From assembly GCF_900078755.1 (NCBI RefSeq), contig NZ_FKIH01000002.1: DNA of 64,000 nt; one strand, given 5' to 3'. Position 1 is the stretch's first letter, and each line of letters begins with the position of its first letter. The stretch comes from Ichthyocystis sparus (GTDB lineage Bacteria; Pseudomonadota; Gammaproteobacteria; Burkholderiales; 2013Ark19i). Of this stretch, positions 26,391 to 35,012 are shown one piece after another. The notes under the pieces are model-generated. The model had not been told where the DNA came from, searched no databases, and saw only the letters and a list, made by a program, of their open reading frames with translations. Position numbers and translations under genes: made by a program.

Positions 26391-26978
26391 ATGATGCGTT
26401 TGTACTCAGGTTCTACTTGTCCTCTTAGCCAGAGATGTAGGATTGTCCTGTTTGAGAAGGGTATGGATTTCGAGATAATTGATGTTGATCCTTCGTCGCG
26501 TTCTGAGGATATACTGAAGATGAATCCCTATGGAGATTTGCCCATTCTTGTAGAACGCGACTTGGTTTTGTACGTATCTAATGTGATAAACGAGTACATT
26601 GATACTAGGTTTCCCCATCCTCAATTGATGCCTCCTGATCCTGTTTTGTGTGCTCGTGTGCGTTTGTTATTGTTTACTTTTGAGAAAGAGATTTTTTCCC
26701 ATATACCAGCCCTTGAGGAAGGAAGCGATGCATCTAGGCGTATTGTTGCAGAGCAGCTTTTGGCCATGTCATCTGTCTTTTTAAAGAACAAGTACATATT
26801 GGGGGACGATTTTTCTATGCTAGATGTAGCTATGGCTCCGCTTTTGTGGCGTCTGGATCATTACGGCATCGAGCTTGGTAAGCAGGCTGCTCCTATAATG
26901 AAGTACTCGGAGAGAATTTTTAGTAGAAATGGTTTTATCGAGGCCCTGACCTCTCAAGAAAAAGTGATGAGGAAATGA
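26391..26978 (+). CDS. sspA: Stringent starvation protein A (GST-like RNA polymerase-associated)
   Basis: SspA binds RNA polymerase and alters promoter use under starvation. Glutathione-S-transferase fold: N-terminal thioredoxin-like MRLYSGSTCPLSQRCRIVLFEKG with FEIIDVDP and NPYGDLPILVERDLVLYVSNVINEYID, then the helical C-terminal domain ending YSERIFSRNGFIEALT. About 196 aa from ATG 26391, which has an AGGGA upstream. Follows petC, a conserved betaproteobacterial order, and overlaps sspB by the ATGA type. Confidence 0.93.
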   Translation: MMRLYSGSTCPLSQRCRIVLFEKGMDFEIIDVDPSSRSEDILKMNPYGDLPILVERDLVLYVSNVINEYIDTRFPHPQLMPPDPVLCARVRLLLFTFEKEIFSHIPALEEGSDASRRIVAEQLLAMSSVFLKNKYILGDDFSMLDVAMAPLLWRLDHYGIELGKQAAPIMKYSERIFSRNGFIEALTSQEKVMRK

Positions 26979-27379
26979 TGAATGATAAAGATGATATCCC
27001 TTCCAATAAGCCATATTTAATCAATGCCATATTTGATTGGTGTATGGATGCTGGGTTGACTCCTTTCTTGACAGTTGCTGATTCAGAGGCCTGTGTTTTT
27101 CCTAAGCAGTACGTTACTGCCGGTCTCATGACTCTCAATATTTCTCCGAAAGCGTCTCCAAAGTGTGATATAGGTCCCGTCTGGGTAGAGGTTACCGCTC
27201 GTTTTGGCGGTGTTGCTACAGACATGGTTTTTCCTGTTTCGCGTGTAGTAGCAATTTACGCACGAGAGAACGGCAAGGGACTTAATTTCGATCCAGAAGA
27301 TGATCCAGAGCCAGATCAACCAAAGGGTGGTGGTGTTCCAAGTGGCACTAAGGTGGGACATCTACGAGTGGTGAAGTAG
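26975..27379 (+). CDS. sspB: ClpXP specificity-enhancing factor SspB
   Basis: Adaptor that delivers ssrA-tagged proteins to ClpXP. N-terminal KPYLINAIFDWCMDAGLTPFLTV is the substrate-binding domain signature, with ISPKASPKCDIGPVWVEVTARFGG following. The protein ends in a flexible acidic/proline linker and a C-terminal HLRVVK tail, the ClpX-docking peptide. 134 aa, normal. Confidence 0.94.
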   Translation: MMNDKDDIPSNKPYLINAIFDWCMDAGLTPFLTVADSEACVFPKQYVTAGLMTLNISPKASPKCDIGPVWVEVTARFGGVATDMVFPVSRVVAIYARENGKGLNFDPEDDPEPDQPKGGGVPSGTKVGHLRVVK

Positions 27380-27397
27380 AAGAAGTTTATCTTATCA

Positions 27398-27472
27398 GCC
27401 GGCTTAGCTCAGTGGTAGAGCAACCGCCTTGTAAGCGGTAGGTCATCTGTTCAAATCAGATAGCCGGCACCA
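27398..27472 (+). tRNA. tRNA-Thr, anticodon TGT
   Basis: A full cloverleaf can be drawn. Acceptor stem GCCGGCT pairs with AGCCGGC, followed by discriminator A and an encoded CCA. The D arm is GCTC...GAGC with AGTGGTA in the loop. The anticodon stem ACCGC/GCGGT encloses loop CTTGTAA, giving anticodon TGT for Thr ACN. The T arm is ATCTG/CAGAT with loop TTCAAAT. It sits directly after sspB, as in other betaproteobacteria. Confidence 0.96.
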
Positions 27473-27491
27473 CAGGCCGGTCTGAGTAGAT

Positions 27492-28178
27492 CTACAATTC
27501 GTGTTGTTTACATATTTCCAGAGAATTATCTAACTCATACACTATCGGAACCGCATTCGGTACATTTATCGATGATATTTGCTGATCAGATATATTCATT
27601 AGGTGTTTTATGATGGTCCTTAGTGAATTCCCATGCGCACTGATCATGACGGTTTGGTTTGCGACCAACAAAGGGGTTACCTTGTTCTTAAAAAATGGAA
27701 TAGTGCGGTTAAATGTATCCTCTAGAGACTCTGTTGCTGGCAAGTTCCTAGGGTCTATATCTTTGTATCGCGGATCCCACATAGGGTGTCGTTTGTCGTC
27801 CTCTGGTAGGGACGGTGGAGCGTGTTTATAGCTCCTACGCCACATGTTAACTTGCTCAGAACCAAATTTTTTCCTGGCCTCATCTTTGTTCATACCCTGT
27901 AATGATCCATAGTGGCGTTCGTTCAAACTCCAGTGATGATAAACAGGAATGCTAATATTTCCCATTCCGTCTAGAGCAAGCCATGCCGTTCTTATAGAGC
28001 GAGACAGTACAGAAGTAAGTACAACATCACACGTAATGTCAGCTTGTTTGAGTTTTCTGCCAGCTTGAAATGCTTGTTCCTTTCCTGCTGAAGATAGATC
28101 GCTATCGTACCAGCCGGTGAACAAATTCTGGTGATTCCAGATACTTTCACCGTGACGCAGTAGAATCAGGCGATGCAT
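27492..28178 (-). CDS. gpmA: 2,3-bisphosphoglycerate-dependent phosphoglycerate mutase
   Basis: Glycolytic interconversion of 3- and 2-phosphoglycerate. Phosphohistidine motif LRHGESIWN at the N terminus, then FTGWYDSDLS, LNERHYGSLQGMNK and the second catalytic His in ISAHGNSLR. ATG 28178 gives MHRLILLRHGES and has AAGGA 6-7 nt upstream; an extended reading frame begins about 96 bp earlier but adds a non-homologous leader. 228 aa, normal. Convergent with the tRNA-Thr gene. Confidence 0.94.
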   Translation of the reverse strand: MHRLILLRHGESIWNHQNLFTGWYDSDLSSAGKEQAFQAGRKLKQADITCDVVLTSVLSRSIRTAWLALDGMGNISIPVYHHWSLNERHYGSLQGMNKDEARKKFGSEQVNMWRRSYKHAPPSLPEDDKRHPMWDPRYKDIDPRNLPATESLEDTFNRTIPFFKNKVTPLLVANQTVMISAHGNSLRTIIKHLMNISDQQISSINVPNAVPIVYELDNSLEICKQHEL

Positions 28179-28309
28179 GTGAGGTCCTTTAAATAGAAAG
28201 ATATGATTATTAGGGTATTTTGTACAGTTCACATTTTTGCTGCAATAAATTTTTATCTTTGATTTACTCTGCAATCGCTAATAGAGTATTTTTGTTGTAG
28301 CATTGCCCT

Positions 28310-28777
28310 ATGGTTTTTAACTGGAGGTTGTTTGCTTTGTACACGTTGGCAGATTTCCTGTTGCGCCATTGGCTGTTATCTGGTACCGCAGTTTTGAGCG
28401 CTGTTGGCTTGTTATTTCTGCTTGACGGTAGCGTGCGTAATGCTTTGGGTGTTGATCCGGAGCAGATGGTTATCATGATAAATAAAGGTAAGGTTGTTTT
28501 AATTGATATCAGACATGAAGATGAAGGCCTGTTGAAGGGCGAAATTAAAGGATCTAGACATGTTCATCGAGATAAACTTAGTTCAGTAGCCTCTTCGTGC
28601 TTTTCAGGGAATCGAACTTTATTGTTAATTTGTCAAGATGGTAGTAGTTCGAAATCGTTTGCCCATAGCCTAAAGAAGGAAGGTATGGCTGTACACTACC
28701 TTATTGGGGGGATAAATGCCTGGATGGCTGCTTCCTTGCCGGTTAGTAACTACGAGAAACATGATGGAAGGGGATAG
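28310..28777 (+). CDS. Membrane-anchored rhodanese-like protein
   Basis: One N-terminal membrane helix (WLLSGTAVLSAVGLLFLLDG) followed by a single rhodanese domain: VVLIDIRHEDEG (first strand and DxR), HVHRDKL, and the active-site loop LLICQDGSSSKSFAHSL with the cysteine, then GMAVHYLIGGINAWMAASLPV. 155 aa. Sulfur-transfer or redox roles are usual for the family; substrate unknown. In betaproteobacteria this protein usually precedes grxC and secB, as here. Confidence 0.9.
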   Translation: MVFNWRLFALYTLADFLLRHWLLSGTAVLSAVGLLFLLDGSVRNALGVDPEQMVIMINKGKVVLIDIRHEDEGLLKGEIKGSRHVHRDKLSSVASSCFSGNRTLLLICQDGSSSKSFAHSLKKEGMAVHYLIGGINAWMAASLPVSNYEKHDGRG

Positions 28778-28779
28778 TT

Positions 28780-29046
28780 GTGGCTGTTGTCGAAATGTAC
28801 AAGCGGAAAAATGGTCCCTGTCCGTATTGCGATAGAGCTGAAAGATTGCTAAGAGAAAAGGGATTTACAGATATTTCTTTTATATATGTGGACGAAGATC
28901 CCACCAAACTTGAGGAAATGATGGAGCGTTCTTCTAAGCGTTCCATTCCGCAGATTTTTATTAACGGACAGCATGTTGGGGGTTCGGATGATTTGGCTGC
29001 TGCCTATGCTAGTGGTGAGCTGGATCGCTTATTATCCTCTGGGTGA
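28780..29046 (+). CDS. grxC: Glutaredoxin 3
   Basis: Small thiol-disulfide oxidoreductase. Dithiol active site CPYC in NGPCPYCDRAERLL, the cis-Pro loop RSIPQIFINGQHVGG and the DDL/AAY glutathione-site residues. 88 aa. GTG start two bases after the rhodanese stop, so translation is probably coupled. Confidence 0.95.
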   Translation: MAVVEMYKRKNGPCPYCDRAERLLREKGFTDISFIYVDEDPTKLEEMMERSSKRSIPQIFINGQHVGGSDDLAAAYASGELDRLLSSG

Positions 29047-29093
29047 AGGTTTGCTTTATTTGATGTTAGTTGATAATGAAAGGTAGTGCCCAT

Positions 29094-29552
29094 ATGGATA
29101 GTAATCAGGGGAATCAGGATAAACAGCCAGTTTTTTCTATTGAGAAGCTTTATGTTAGGGATGCATCCTTGGAGGTTCCTCTTTCCCCCCTAATCTTTTT
29201 GGAAAGACATTCTCCACAAGTAGAGGTAGAATTGGATTCAGTACACAAGAAAATAGATGATTCTGTCTTTGAGGTAGTTGTCTCAGCCAACGTAAAAGCC
29301 ACCTCGTCTGCTGATAAGGTGCTCTTTATCATAGAGGTATCCCAGGCTGGTGTCTTTAGACTCAGGAATATTCCTGACGATTATCTTGAAGGTATTCTCA
29401 GTGTAGATTGCCCAAACGTTGTCTTTCCATACCTTAGAGAAGTGGTTACTGATTTTTCTACAAAAACTGGATTTCCACCAGTATATATGTCCCCTGTTAA
29501 TTTTCAGGCGCTTTTTGAGCAACGTAAGGCTGCTGCAAACAAGGATAAGTAG
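29094..29552 (+). CDS. secB: Protein-export chaperone SecB
   Basis: Tetrameric chaperone that holds preproteins unfolded and passes them to SecA (encoded 3 kb downstream). FSIEKLYVRDASLEVP is the conserved opening strand, with FIIEVSQAGVFRLRNIP in the middle and PYLREVVTDFSTKTGFPPVYMSPVNF near the end. About 152 aa from ATG 29094, which has AAAGG some 10 nt upstream; in-frame TTG 29070 and ATG 29076 are possible but lack sites. Order grxC-secB-gpsA-trmL is betaproteobacterial. Confidence 0.95.
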   Translation: MDSNQGNQDKQPVFSIEKLYVRDASLEVPLSPLIFLERHSPQVEVELDSVHKKIDDSVFEVVVSANVKATSSADKVLFIIEVSQAGVFRLRNIPDDYLEGILSVDCPNVVFPYLREVVTDFSTKTGFPPVYMSPVNFQALFEQRKAAANKDK

Positions 29553-29582
29553 GGGGTTTGGGAAAAACTAAGAGGTGTTTAA

Positions 29583-30554
29583 TTGAAAATAGCAATTCTT
29601 GGTGCCGGAGCGTGGGGGACCGCTATGGGCTTGTCTTTATCCTCAGCTAGACATGATGTGACCTGGTGGTCACGTCATGGCGATATCGTGGATAGCTTAA
29701 ATTCTAATGGTCGCCATCCTTATCTCTTTTCAGATGTAGTAAGGAAAAATGTTACTGCCACAACTTTAATGAAAGATATATCAGGAAGTTTCGATTTGGT
29801 TATGATGATGGCATCTAGCCAAGGTTGTAGGCCTGTGCTCTCAGAATTGTTTGGTTATTACAGAGGGCCAGTTGTACTAGGTGCCAAAGGTATTGAAGCA
29901 GAAACTAAGTGTTTTCCTCACCAAATTGCCGCAGAAGTTGGTTTTTCTAAAGATAAAATATTGACCTTATCTGGTCCAAGCTTTGCGCGGGATGTTGTTT
30001 ATGGTCTGCCAGTTGCCCTAGTATTGGCATGTAGTGATGAGACCAATGCGCGGAGTTTGTCTGCGTTTTTGTCGTCTCCTACAGTGCGTCTCTATACTGC
30101 CTCCGATATGTTGGGTGTTGAATTATGTGGGGCCGCAAAAAATTCCCTGGCAGTAGCCGCTGGCGTTAGCGATGGTTTGTCATTAGGATCAAGTGCTCGT
30201 GCTGCATTACTGACCAGAGGTCTCCTTGAGATGAGTAGATTGGCTCTTTCTTTGGGCGGAAAACAAGATACCGTATATGGTTTGTCTGGGCTGGGAGATT
30301 TAATTCTTACGGCTACTAGTGATTTATCGCGGAATTGGCGACTGGGATACGCTTTAGCTAAAGGTAGATCCCTTGATAGCTTTCTTGATGAGTTGGGTCA
30401 GGTAGCTGAGGGTATTGGAGTTTCATATGCACTGGAGTGCATTGCTAAGGACAAAGGGGTAGATGTTCCTATTATCCGATCGGTGTGCAGGATATTGCGA
30501 GGAGATGTCAGGCCTATAGATGTAGTAAATGACTTGATGACCCGCGGGCGATGA
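29583..30554 (+). CDS. gpsA: Glycerol-3-phosphate dehydrogenase [NAD(P)+]
   Basis: Makes sn-glycerol 3-phosphate for phospholipids. Rossmann motif AILGAGAWGTAMG, GAKGIE, LSGPSFARDV and the catalytic lysine in GAAKNSLAVAAG are present, with LGDLILTATSDLSRNWRLG in the helical domain. TTG start with AAGAGGTGT upstream. 323 aa. Its 3' end overlaps convergent trmL by 41 bp. Confidence 0.95.
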   Translation: MKIAILGAGAWGTAMGLSLSSARHDVTWWSRHGDIVDSLNSNGRHPYLFSDVVRKNVTATTLMKDISGSFDLVMMMASSQGCRPVLSELFGYYRGPVVLGAKGIEAETKCFPHQIAAEVGFSKDKILTLSGPSFARDVVYGLPVALVLACSDETNARSLSAFLSSPTVRLYTASDMLGVELCGAAKNSLAVAAGVSDGLSLGSSARAALLTRGLLEMSRLALSLGGKQDTVYGLSGLGDLILTATSDLSRNWRLGYALAKGRSLDSFLDELGQVAEGIGVSYALECIAKDKGVDVPIIRSVCRILRGDVRPIDVVNDLMTRGR

Positions 30555-31005
30555 ACTTGTTTTGTCTCCACGCCTCATATACTGCTATGGCAACTGAGTT
30601 GGATAAGTTTATGCTTCTACTGTTTGGCATCATGGGTATTTTGGTTGCTAGTCCTATTTTTTTGAAAGAATTAATTATGTGTTCTGGCAATCCCCTAGTT
30701 TCAGGTCCAAATACCAGAGCCGTGTTCGGGCTGTACTGTACCTCATCGTAGTTTACGGTGCCTTTAGTACTGAATATGACTATAGTATTGTCGGCCATGC
30801 TTGATTCAAAATCTTCCCACTTTGAATGTATCGTTGTCCTTGTAAGATCGTGATAATCAAGTCCTGCGCGTTTTAGTTGTTTATTGTCCAGATTAAACCC
30901 CAATGGACCAATAAGATGAAGTAAACACCCAGTGTTGGCACATAATCGTATAATATTGCCAGTGTTATGTGGAATTTCAGGCTCAAACAATGCTATGTGG
31001 AACAT
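30514..31005 (-). CDS. trmL: tRNA (cytidine(34)-2'-O)-methyltransferase TrmL
   Basis: SPOUT-fold methylase acting on the wobble base of tRNA-Leu. Motifs: FEPEIPHNTGNIIRLCANTG, then ALVFGPETRGLP, and RSINLSNSVAIAVYEAWRQ forming the trefoil-knot SAM site. 163 aa. The C terminus runs into the end of gpsA on the opposite strand. Confidence 0.94.
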   Translation of the reverse strand: MFHIALFEPEIPHNTGNIIRLCANTGCLLHLIGPLGFNLDNKQLKRAGLDYHDLTRTTIHSKWEDFESSMADNTIVIFSTKGTVNYDEVQYSPNTALVFGPETRGLPEHIINSFKKIGLATKIPMMPNSRSINLSNSVAIAVYEAWRQNKFIARGSSSHLLHL

Positions 31006-31095
31006 GGTTTTTCCGTTATTTGAGGACTATTCCCTATTTATGTACGATGTATAAGTAACGCATTTTGTCTCAGTCTGTTGTGCAGATCTCACTGG

Positions 31096-31389
31096 CTATG
31101 ATGCTGGCTGTGATAGAATCTTGATTTCCTCTACGGTAATTCCGTGTTCTTTCAGTGTTTTTATAAGGCTATCCTGAACGAACCGTAATCTTGTTGCCAC
31201 AGATGAATCGTCTGCCCGTATGACAAGCTTTCCGTTCCTGAGGACCACTACTCGGCTGTTCTTTGCTGGATACGGAGGTGGGAGTTGAGAATATATCGCT
31301 CTTACAGACAGAGTTAAGTTTATGTCGCTTAATAAAGACCCTAGCGGGAGCTCGATTGCATCTCCAATTTTTTTTCCGAGTACTGACAC
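31096..31389 (-). CDS. DUF721 (DciA-like) protein
   Basis: Small DUF721 protein of 97 aa. The central LTLSVRAIYSQLPP and the following SRVVVLRNGKLVIRADDSSVATRLRFVQDSLI correspond to the strand/helix core of the domain. The DciA branch of DUF721 acts as a DnaB helicase loader in bacteria without DnaC. Family position, divergent from an M23 peptidase-secA pair, supports the call. This protein is short and only weakly similar, so replication function is inference. Confidence 0.65.
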   Translation of the reverse strand: MSVLGKKIGDAIELPLGSLLSDINLTLSVRAIYSQLPPPYPAKNSRVVVLRNGKLVIRADDSSVATRLRFVQDSLIKTLKEHGITVEEIKILSQPAS

Positions 31390-31454
31390 CAGTTATGCCG
31401 TTTGTTCGTTTATTACAACTAGGGGGCTTTGTGGTAGGAAACTATTTTCGTTCA

Positions 31455-32312
31455 ATGTATTACTTCCTTAATAAACGCAAGTTGCAATCGTACCAAAAAT
31501 TTATCGGCATTGCATTTTTCTTTTTTGTAGCTGTTTTTTTTACCATCGTGGGTTATTTTTGCGCTTTTTGGTTTAGTAATATTTCGGAATTAAAGCCAAC
31601 ACATCAACGTATTGTACGAGAAGTTAGCGTATTGGAAGAGCGATTGGTTGGCTTGGAGTCGGGACTTAAGAAGGTACAGGACAGTTTTGGCTTTCATTTG
31701 CCAGAAAATGTCCTATTGCGCTCTGTGCCACAGGTTTTGAAAAGTAGAGATCAGGGGGGACCTATCGTGTCCTCATCCTCACTACAGGTTGCTAATCACT
31801 ATATTCAAAAAGCTATAAATGGCATATCTTTAAGAATGAGTCGCGACGAAGGTGTGCTTAGTATCGCTGAATCCATACTAATTCGTCAAAAAGCCCTTAA
31901 TTTATTGATGCCTAAACAACTTCCCGTTGAGGAGTTTCGTATCACCTCTGGATATGGGCCCCGTGTGGATCCCATAAACCATAGACCATCGTTTCATGTC
32001 GGTTATGATTTTGCCGCACCAATTGGTTCGCAAGTTATGTCAGTGGCTCCCGGCATAGTTAAGAGGTCTGGTAGTTTTGGAAGTTATGGTCATATAGTTG
32101 ATGTTGACCATGGACACGGGTTGGTAACACGGTATGCCCATCTTGGAAAGGTATTTGTCCATGTTGGTGATTTGGTTGAGCAAGGTTCGTGTTTGGCACA
32201 GATAGGTGTTTCTGGACGTTCTACTGGGCCACATTTGCACTTTGAGGTGCTAAAATATGGTGTCCCACAGGATCCTGGTTTGTTTTTTATCAAATCAGAT
32301 CAGTACAAATAA
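31455..32312 (+). CDS. M23-family zinc metallopeptidase, membrane-anchored
   Basis: Peptidoglycan DD-endopeptidase family. An N-terminal anchor helix (IGIAFFFFVAVFFTIVGYFCAFWF) is followed by a coiled-coil stretch (EVSVLEERLVGLESGLKK) and a C-terminal LytM domain with HVGYDFAAPIGSQV (Zn ligands H and D) and GPHLHFEV (HxH), so it is probably active. The start is uncertain: ATG 31455 gives MYYFLNKRKL; ATG 31395 is also in frame but is only 5 bp from the divergent DUF721 start. The M23-secA order is usual in betaproteobacteria. Confidence 0.88.
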   Translation: MYYFLNKRKLQSYQKFIGIAFFFFVAVFFTIVGYFCAFWFSNISELKPTHQRIVREVSVLEERLVGLESGLKKVQDSFGFHLPENVLLRSVPQVLKSRDQGGPIVSSSSLQVANHYIQKAINGISLRMSRDEGVLSIAESILIRQKALNLLMPKQLPVEEFRITSGYGPRVDPINHRPSFHVGYDFAAPIGSQVMSVAPGIVKRSGSFGSYGHIVDVDHGHGLVTRYAHLGKVFVHVGDLVEQGSCLAQIGVSGRSTGPHLHFEVLKYGVPQDPGLFFIKSDQYK

Positions 32313-32358
32313 GTTATGTAAGCACTATGTTTTGTTTAACTTCAAAAAAGAGTGATCG

Positions 32359-34998
32359 ATGCTGAGACGTCTCATAAGGTCAATGTTTGGTAGTAGGAAT
32401 GATAGGGTGATCTCGCGCTATCGTCAGATTTTGTCTCAAGCAAATCAGTATGAAGATGCATACAAGGAGCTTGCTGATTGTGATATTCCATTGAAGACTG
32501 CCTCCTTTAAGGAGCGTTATAAAAATGGAGAATCATTAGATAGTCTGCTACCAGAAGCTTTTGTTTTATGTAGGGAAGCTAGTAGCAGAACGCTCAAGAT
32601 GCGCCATTTTGACGTACAGTTTGTCGGGGGTATAGCACTACATCAAGGTAAAATTGCCGAGATGCGTACTGGTGAGGGTAAGACTCTTGTAGCCACATTA
32701 GCTGCTTATTTGAACGCTTTGTCTGGAGATGGCGTTCATATTGTGACTGTAAATGATTATTTAGCCAGCAGAGATGCGGCTTGGATGGGCAGGCTTTATG
32801 AATTTTTGGGATTAACAGTTGGAGTTAATCATAGCGGATTGAGCATAGAAGAAAAGAAGGAAGTCTACAAAAGGGATGTGGTTTACGGAACTAATAATGA
32901 GTTCGGATTTGACTATCTTCGGGACAATATGGTCTACGATGTTGGCTCGCGAGTTCAACGGGGATTAAACTACGCAATTGTTGATGAGGTTGATTCTATA
33001 CTTATTGATGAGGCTAGAACCCCGTTGATAATTTCTGGTCAGTCTGATGATATGACCGACTCGTATGTGGCTATGGTATCAGTTTCTGATCAATTAACTA
33101 TACAGGATTCGGAAGAAGTTGAAGACGGGACAGTTTGTGGCGATATAGTTGTAGATCATAAAAACCATCAGGTGTTTTTGACAGAGCAAGGACAAGAAAA
33201 AGCTGAGGGTCTGTTGGTTAAAGCAGGATTACTCCCAGAGGGAAGCAATCTATATCACCATTCCTTTATCAGTTTGATGCACTACCTTAATGCGGCTTTG
33301 CGTGCTAAACATCTATTTCATCGTGATCAGCAGTATGTTGTTCATAATGGTCAGGTGGTAATAGTTGATGAATTTACAGGGCGATTGATGCCAGGTCGTC
33401 GTTGGTCTGATGGTCTTCATCAAGCTATTGAGGCTAAGGAGGGTGTTGAGGTACAAAATGAGAACCAAACTTTAGCTGCGATAACTTTTCAAAACTACTT
33501 TAGACTCTACAATAAATTGGCGGGTATGACTGGTACCGCTGATACCGAGGCGTACGAATTTCATCAAATTTATGGTTTGGAAACAATAGTTGTTCCAACG
33601 CATAAACCAATCCGTCGTGATGACAGGATGGATCAGATTTACATGACAATGGAAGAGAAATATTTGGCGGTTATAGATGACATTCGTAATTGTCATAAAA
33701 TAGGGAAACCTGTTCTAGTTGGTACTACCTCCATAGAAAGTTCAGAGTACCTTGCAGGATTGTTGGACAAAGAAAATCTTCCTTATCAGGTGTTAAATGC
33801 AAAACAGCACGAACGTGAAGCGGAGATTATAGCTCAGGCTGGACGGCCGGGTGTGATTACTATAGCAACCAATATGGCTGGTAGGGGGACTGATATTGTT
33901 CTTGGGGGCAATATAACACATAAGCTTGCTGAAGTTTCAGATCATGCAGATTGGGACGATAATCGCAAGCAGAAGGAAGAAGAACTGTTGCGTGTAGAGT
34001 GGCAGAAGATGCATGACAAAGTTATAGAAGCTGGTGGCTTGCACATTATCGGTACGGAACGTCATGAATCACGTCGTATAGATAACCAACTGCGAGGACG
34101 CTCCGGCAGGCAGGGTGATCCAGGTTCCTCACGTTTTTATTTATCTTTAGATGATCCCTTGCTTAAAATTTTTTCTGGTGATCGTGTGCAAGCCATTATG
34201 CAGCGGCTAAATATTCCACGTGGTGAGGCAATTGAACATCAGATGGTTTCTCGTTCTTTAGAATCTGCTCAGAAAAAAGTTGAATCTCGTAATTTTGATG
34301 TCAGGAAACAGCTGTTAGAGTACGACGATGTTGCCAATGAGCAAAGGCAGATAGTTTATAGGCAACGCAACGACATCTTAGAAAATAGTGCATCTGAAGT
34401 TATTACTAATATGAGGCACGGGTACATATTAGACCAGTTTAACACCTTCATTCCTCGAGATTCTACCGATCATCAGTGGGATTGGGATGGTTTGGGAAAA
34501 TTTTTATCTGGTTTGTCATGGACAGTTGATTTACGTAAATTGTTTTCTGAGCACGAAAAATGGACAGCTAGTGATTTGTTAAAATACATAACTAGTGAGA
34601 TTGATCGGTTGTCTGCACAGCGTTTTGCGGATGTACCATCGGATATTCGCGCCGATATAGAAAGATCTGTGCTTCTTCAATGTTTGGATACACATTGGAG
34701 GGAGTTGTTATCTGCCTTAGATCATTTGAGGCAGGGGATTCATTTACGTGGATACGCTGCAAAGAATCCGCGGCAGGAATATAAGCGCGAAGCATTTATG
34801 TTATTTGATCAGATGCTGCAGAATGTACGGCACGATGTAGTAAGTTTGCTTATGAAAATTTCTGTTGTTCCAGCTGAAGAGGTTCCGCATACTAAAAATC
34901 AGAATGTATTAGATCGTGTTTCACGTAATCAACCATGTCCCTGTGGCAGCGGAAAGAAATATAAGCACTGCCATGGTTCGCCGGTTGTGGTTCCTTAG
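32359..34998 (+). CDS. secA: Preprotein translocase ATPase SecA
   Basis: Motor ATPase of Sec export. Walker A in MRTGEGKTLVA (residues 105-109 GEGKT), DEVDSILIDEARTPLIISG, nucleotide-fold 2 motifs ATNMAGRGTDI and ERHESRRIDNQLRGRSGRQGDPG, and a C-terminal SEC-C zinc motif CPCGSGKKYKHCHG that binds SecB and lipid. 879 aa, full length. Works with SecB (encoded upstream). Confidence 0.97.
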   Translation: MLRRLIRSMFGSRNDRVISRYRQILSQANQYEDAYKELADCDIPLKTASFKERYKNGESLDSLLPEAFVLCREASSRTLKMRHFDVQFVGGIALHQGKIAEMRTGEGKTLVATLAAYLNALSGDGVHIVTVNDYLASRDAAWMGRLYEFLGLTVGVNHSGLSIEEKKEVYKRDVVYGTNNEFGFDYLRDNMVYDVGSRVQRGLNYAIVDEVDSILIDEARTPLIISGQSDDMTDSYVAMVSVSDQLTIQDSEEVEDGTVCGDIVVDHKNHQVFLTEQGQEKAEGLLVKAGLLPEGSNLYHHSFISLMHYLNAALRAKHLFHRDQQYVVHNGQVVIVDEFTGRLMPGRRWSDGLHQAIEAKEGVEVQNENQTLAAITFQNYFRLYNKLAGMTGTADTEAYEFHQIYGLETIVVPTHKPIRRDDRMDQIYMTMEEKYLAVIDDIRNCHKIGKPVLVGTTSIESSEYLAGLLDKENLPYQVLNAKQHEREAEIIAQAGRPGVITIATNMAGRGTDIVLGGNITHKLAEVSDHADWDDNRKQKEEELLRVEWQKMHDKVIEAGGLHIIGTERHESRRIDNQLRGRSGRQGDPGSSRFYLSLDDPLLKIFSGDRVQAIMQRLNIPRGEAIEHQMVSRSLESAQKKVESRNFDVRKQLLEYDDVANEQRQIVYRQRNDILENSASEVITNMRHGYILDQFNTFIPRDSTDHQWDWDGLGKFLSGLSWTVDLRKLFSEHEKWTASDLLKYITSEIDRLSAQRFADVPSDIRADIERSVLLQCLDTHWRELLSALDHLRQGIHLRGYAAKNPRQEYKREAFMLFDQMLQNVRHDVVSLLMKISVVPAEEVPHTKNQNVLDRVSRNQPCPCGSGKKYKHCHGSPVVVP

Positions 34999-35012
34999 AG
35001 AGTGTTTTTCCT

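Noticed and set aside
34914..34930. TGTTTCACGT followed by AATCA, half of a parS-like palindrome
   Set aside because: Only one arm matches and it lies inside the secA coding sequence for a conserved region; probably chance.
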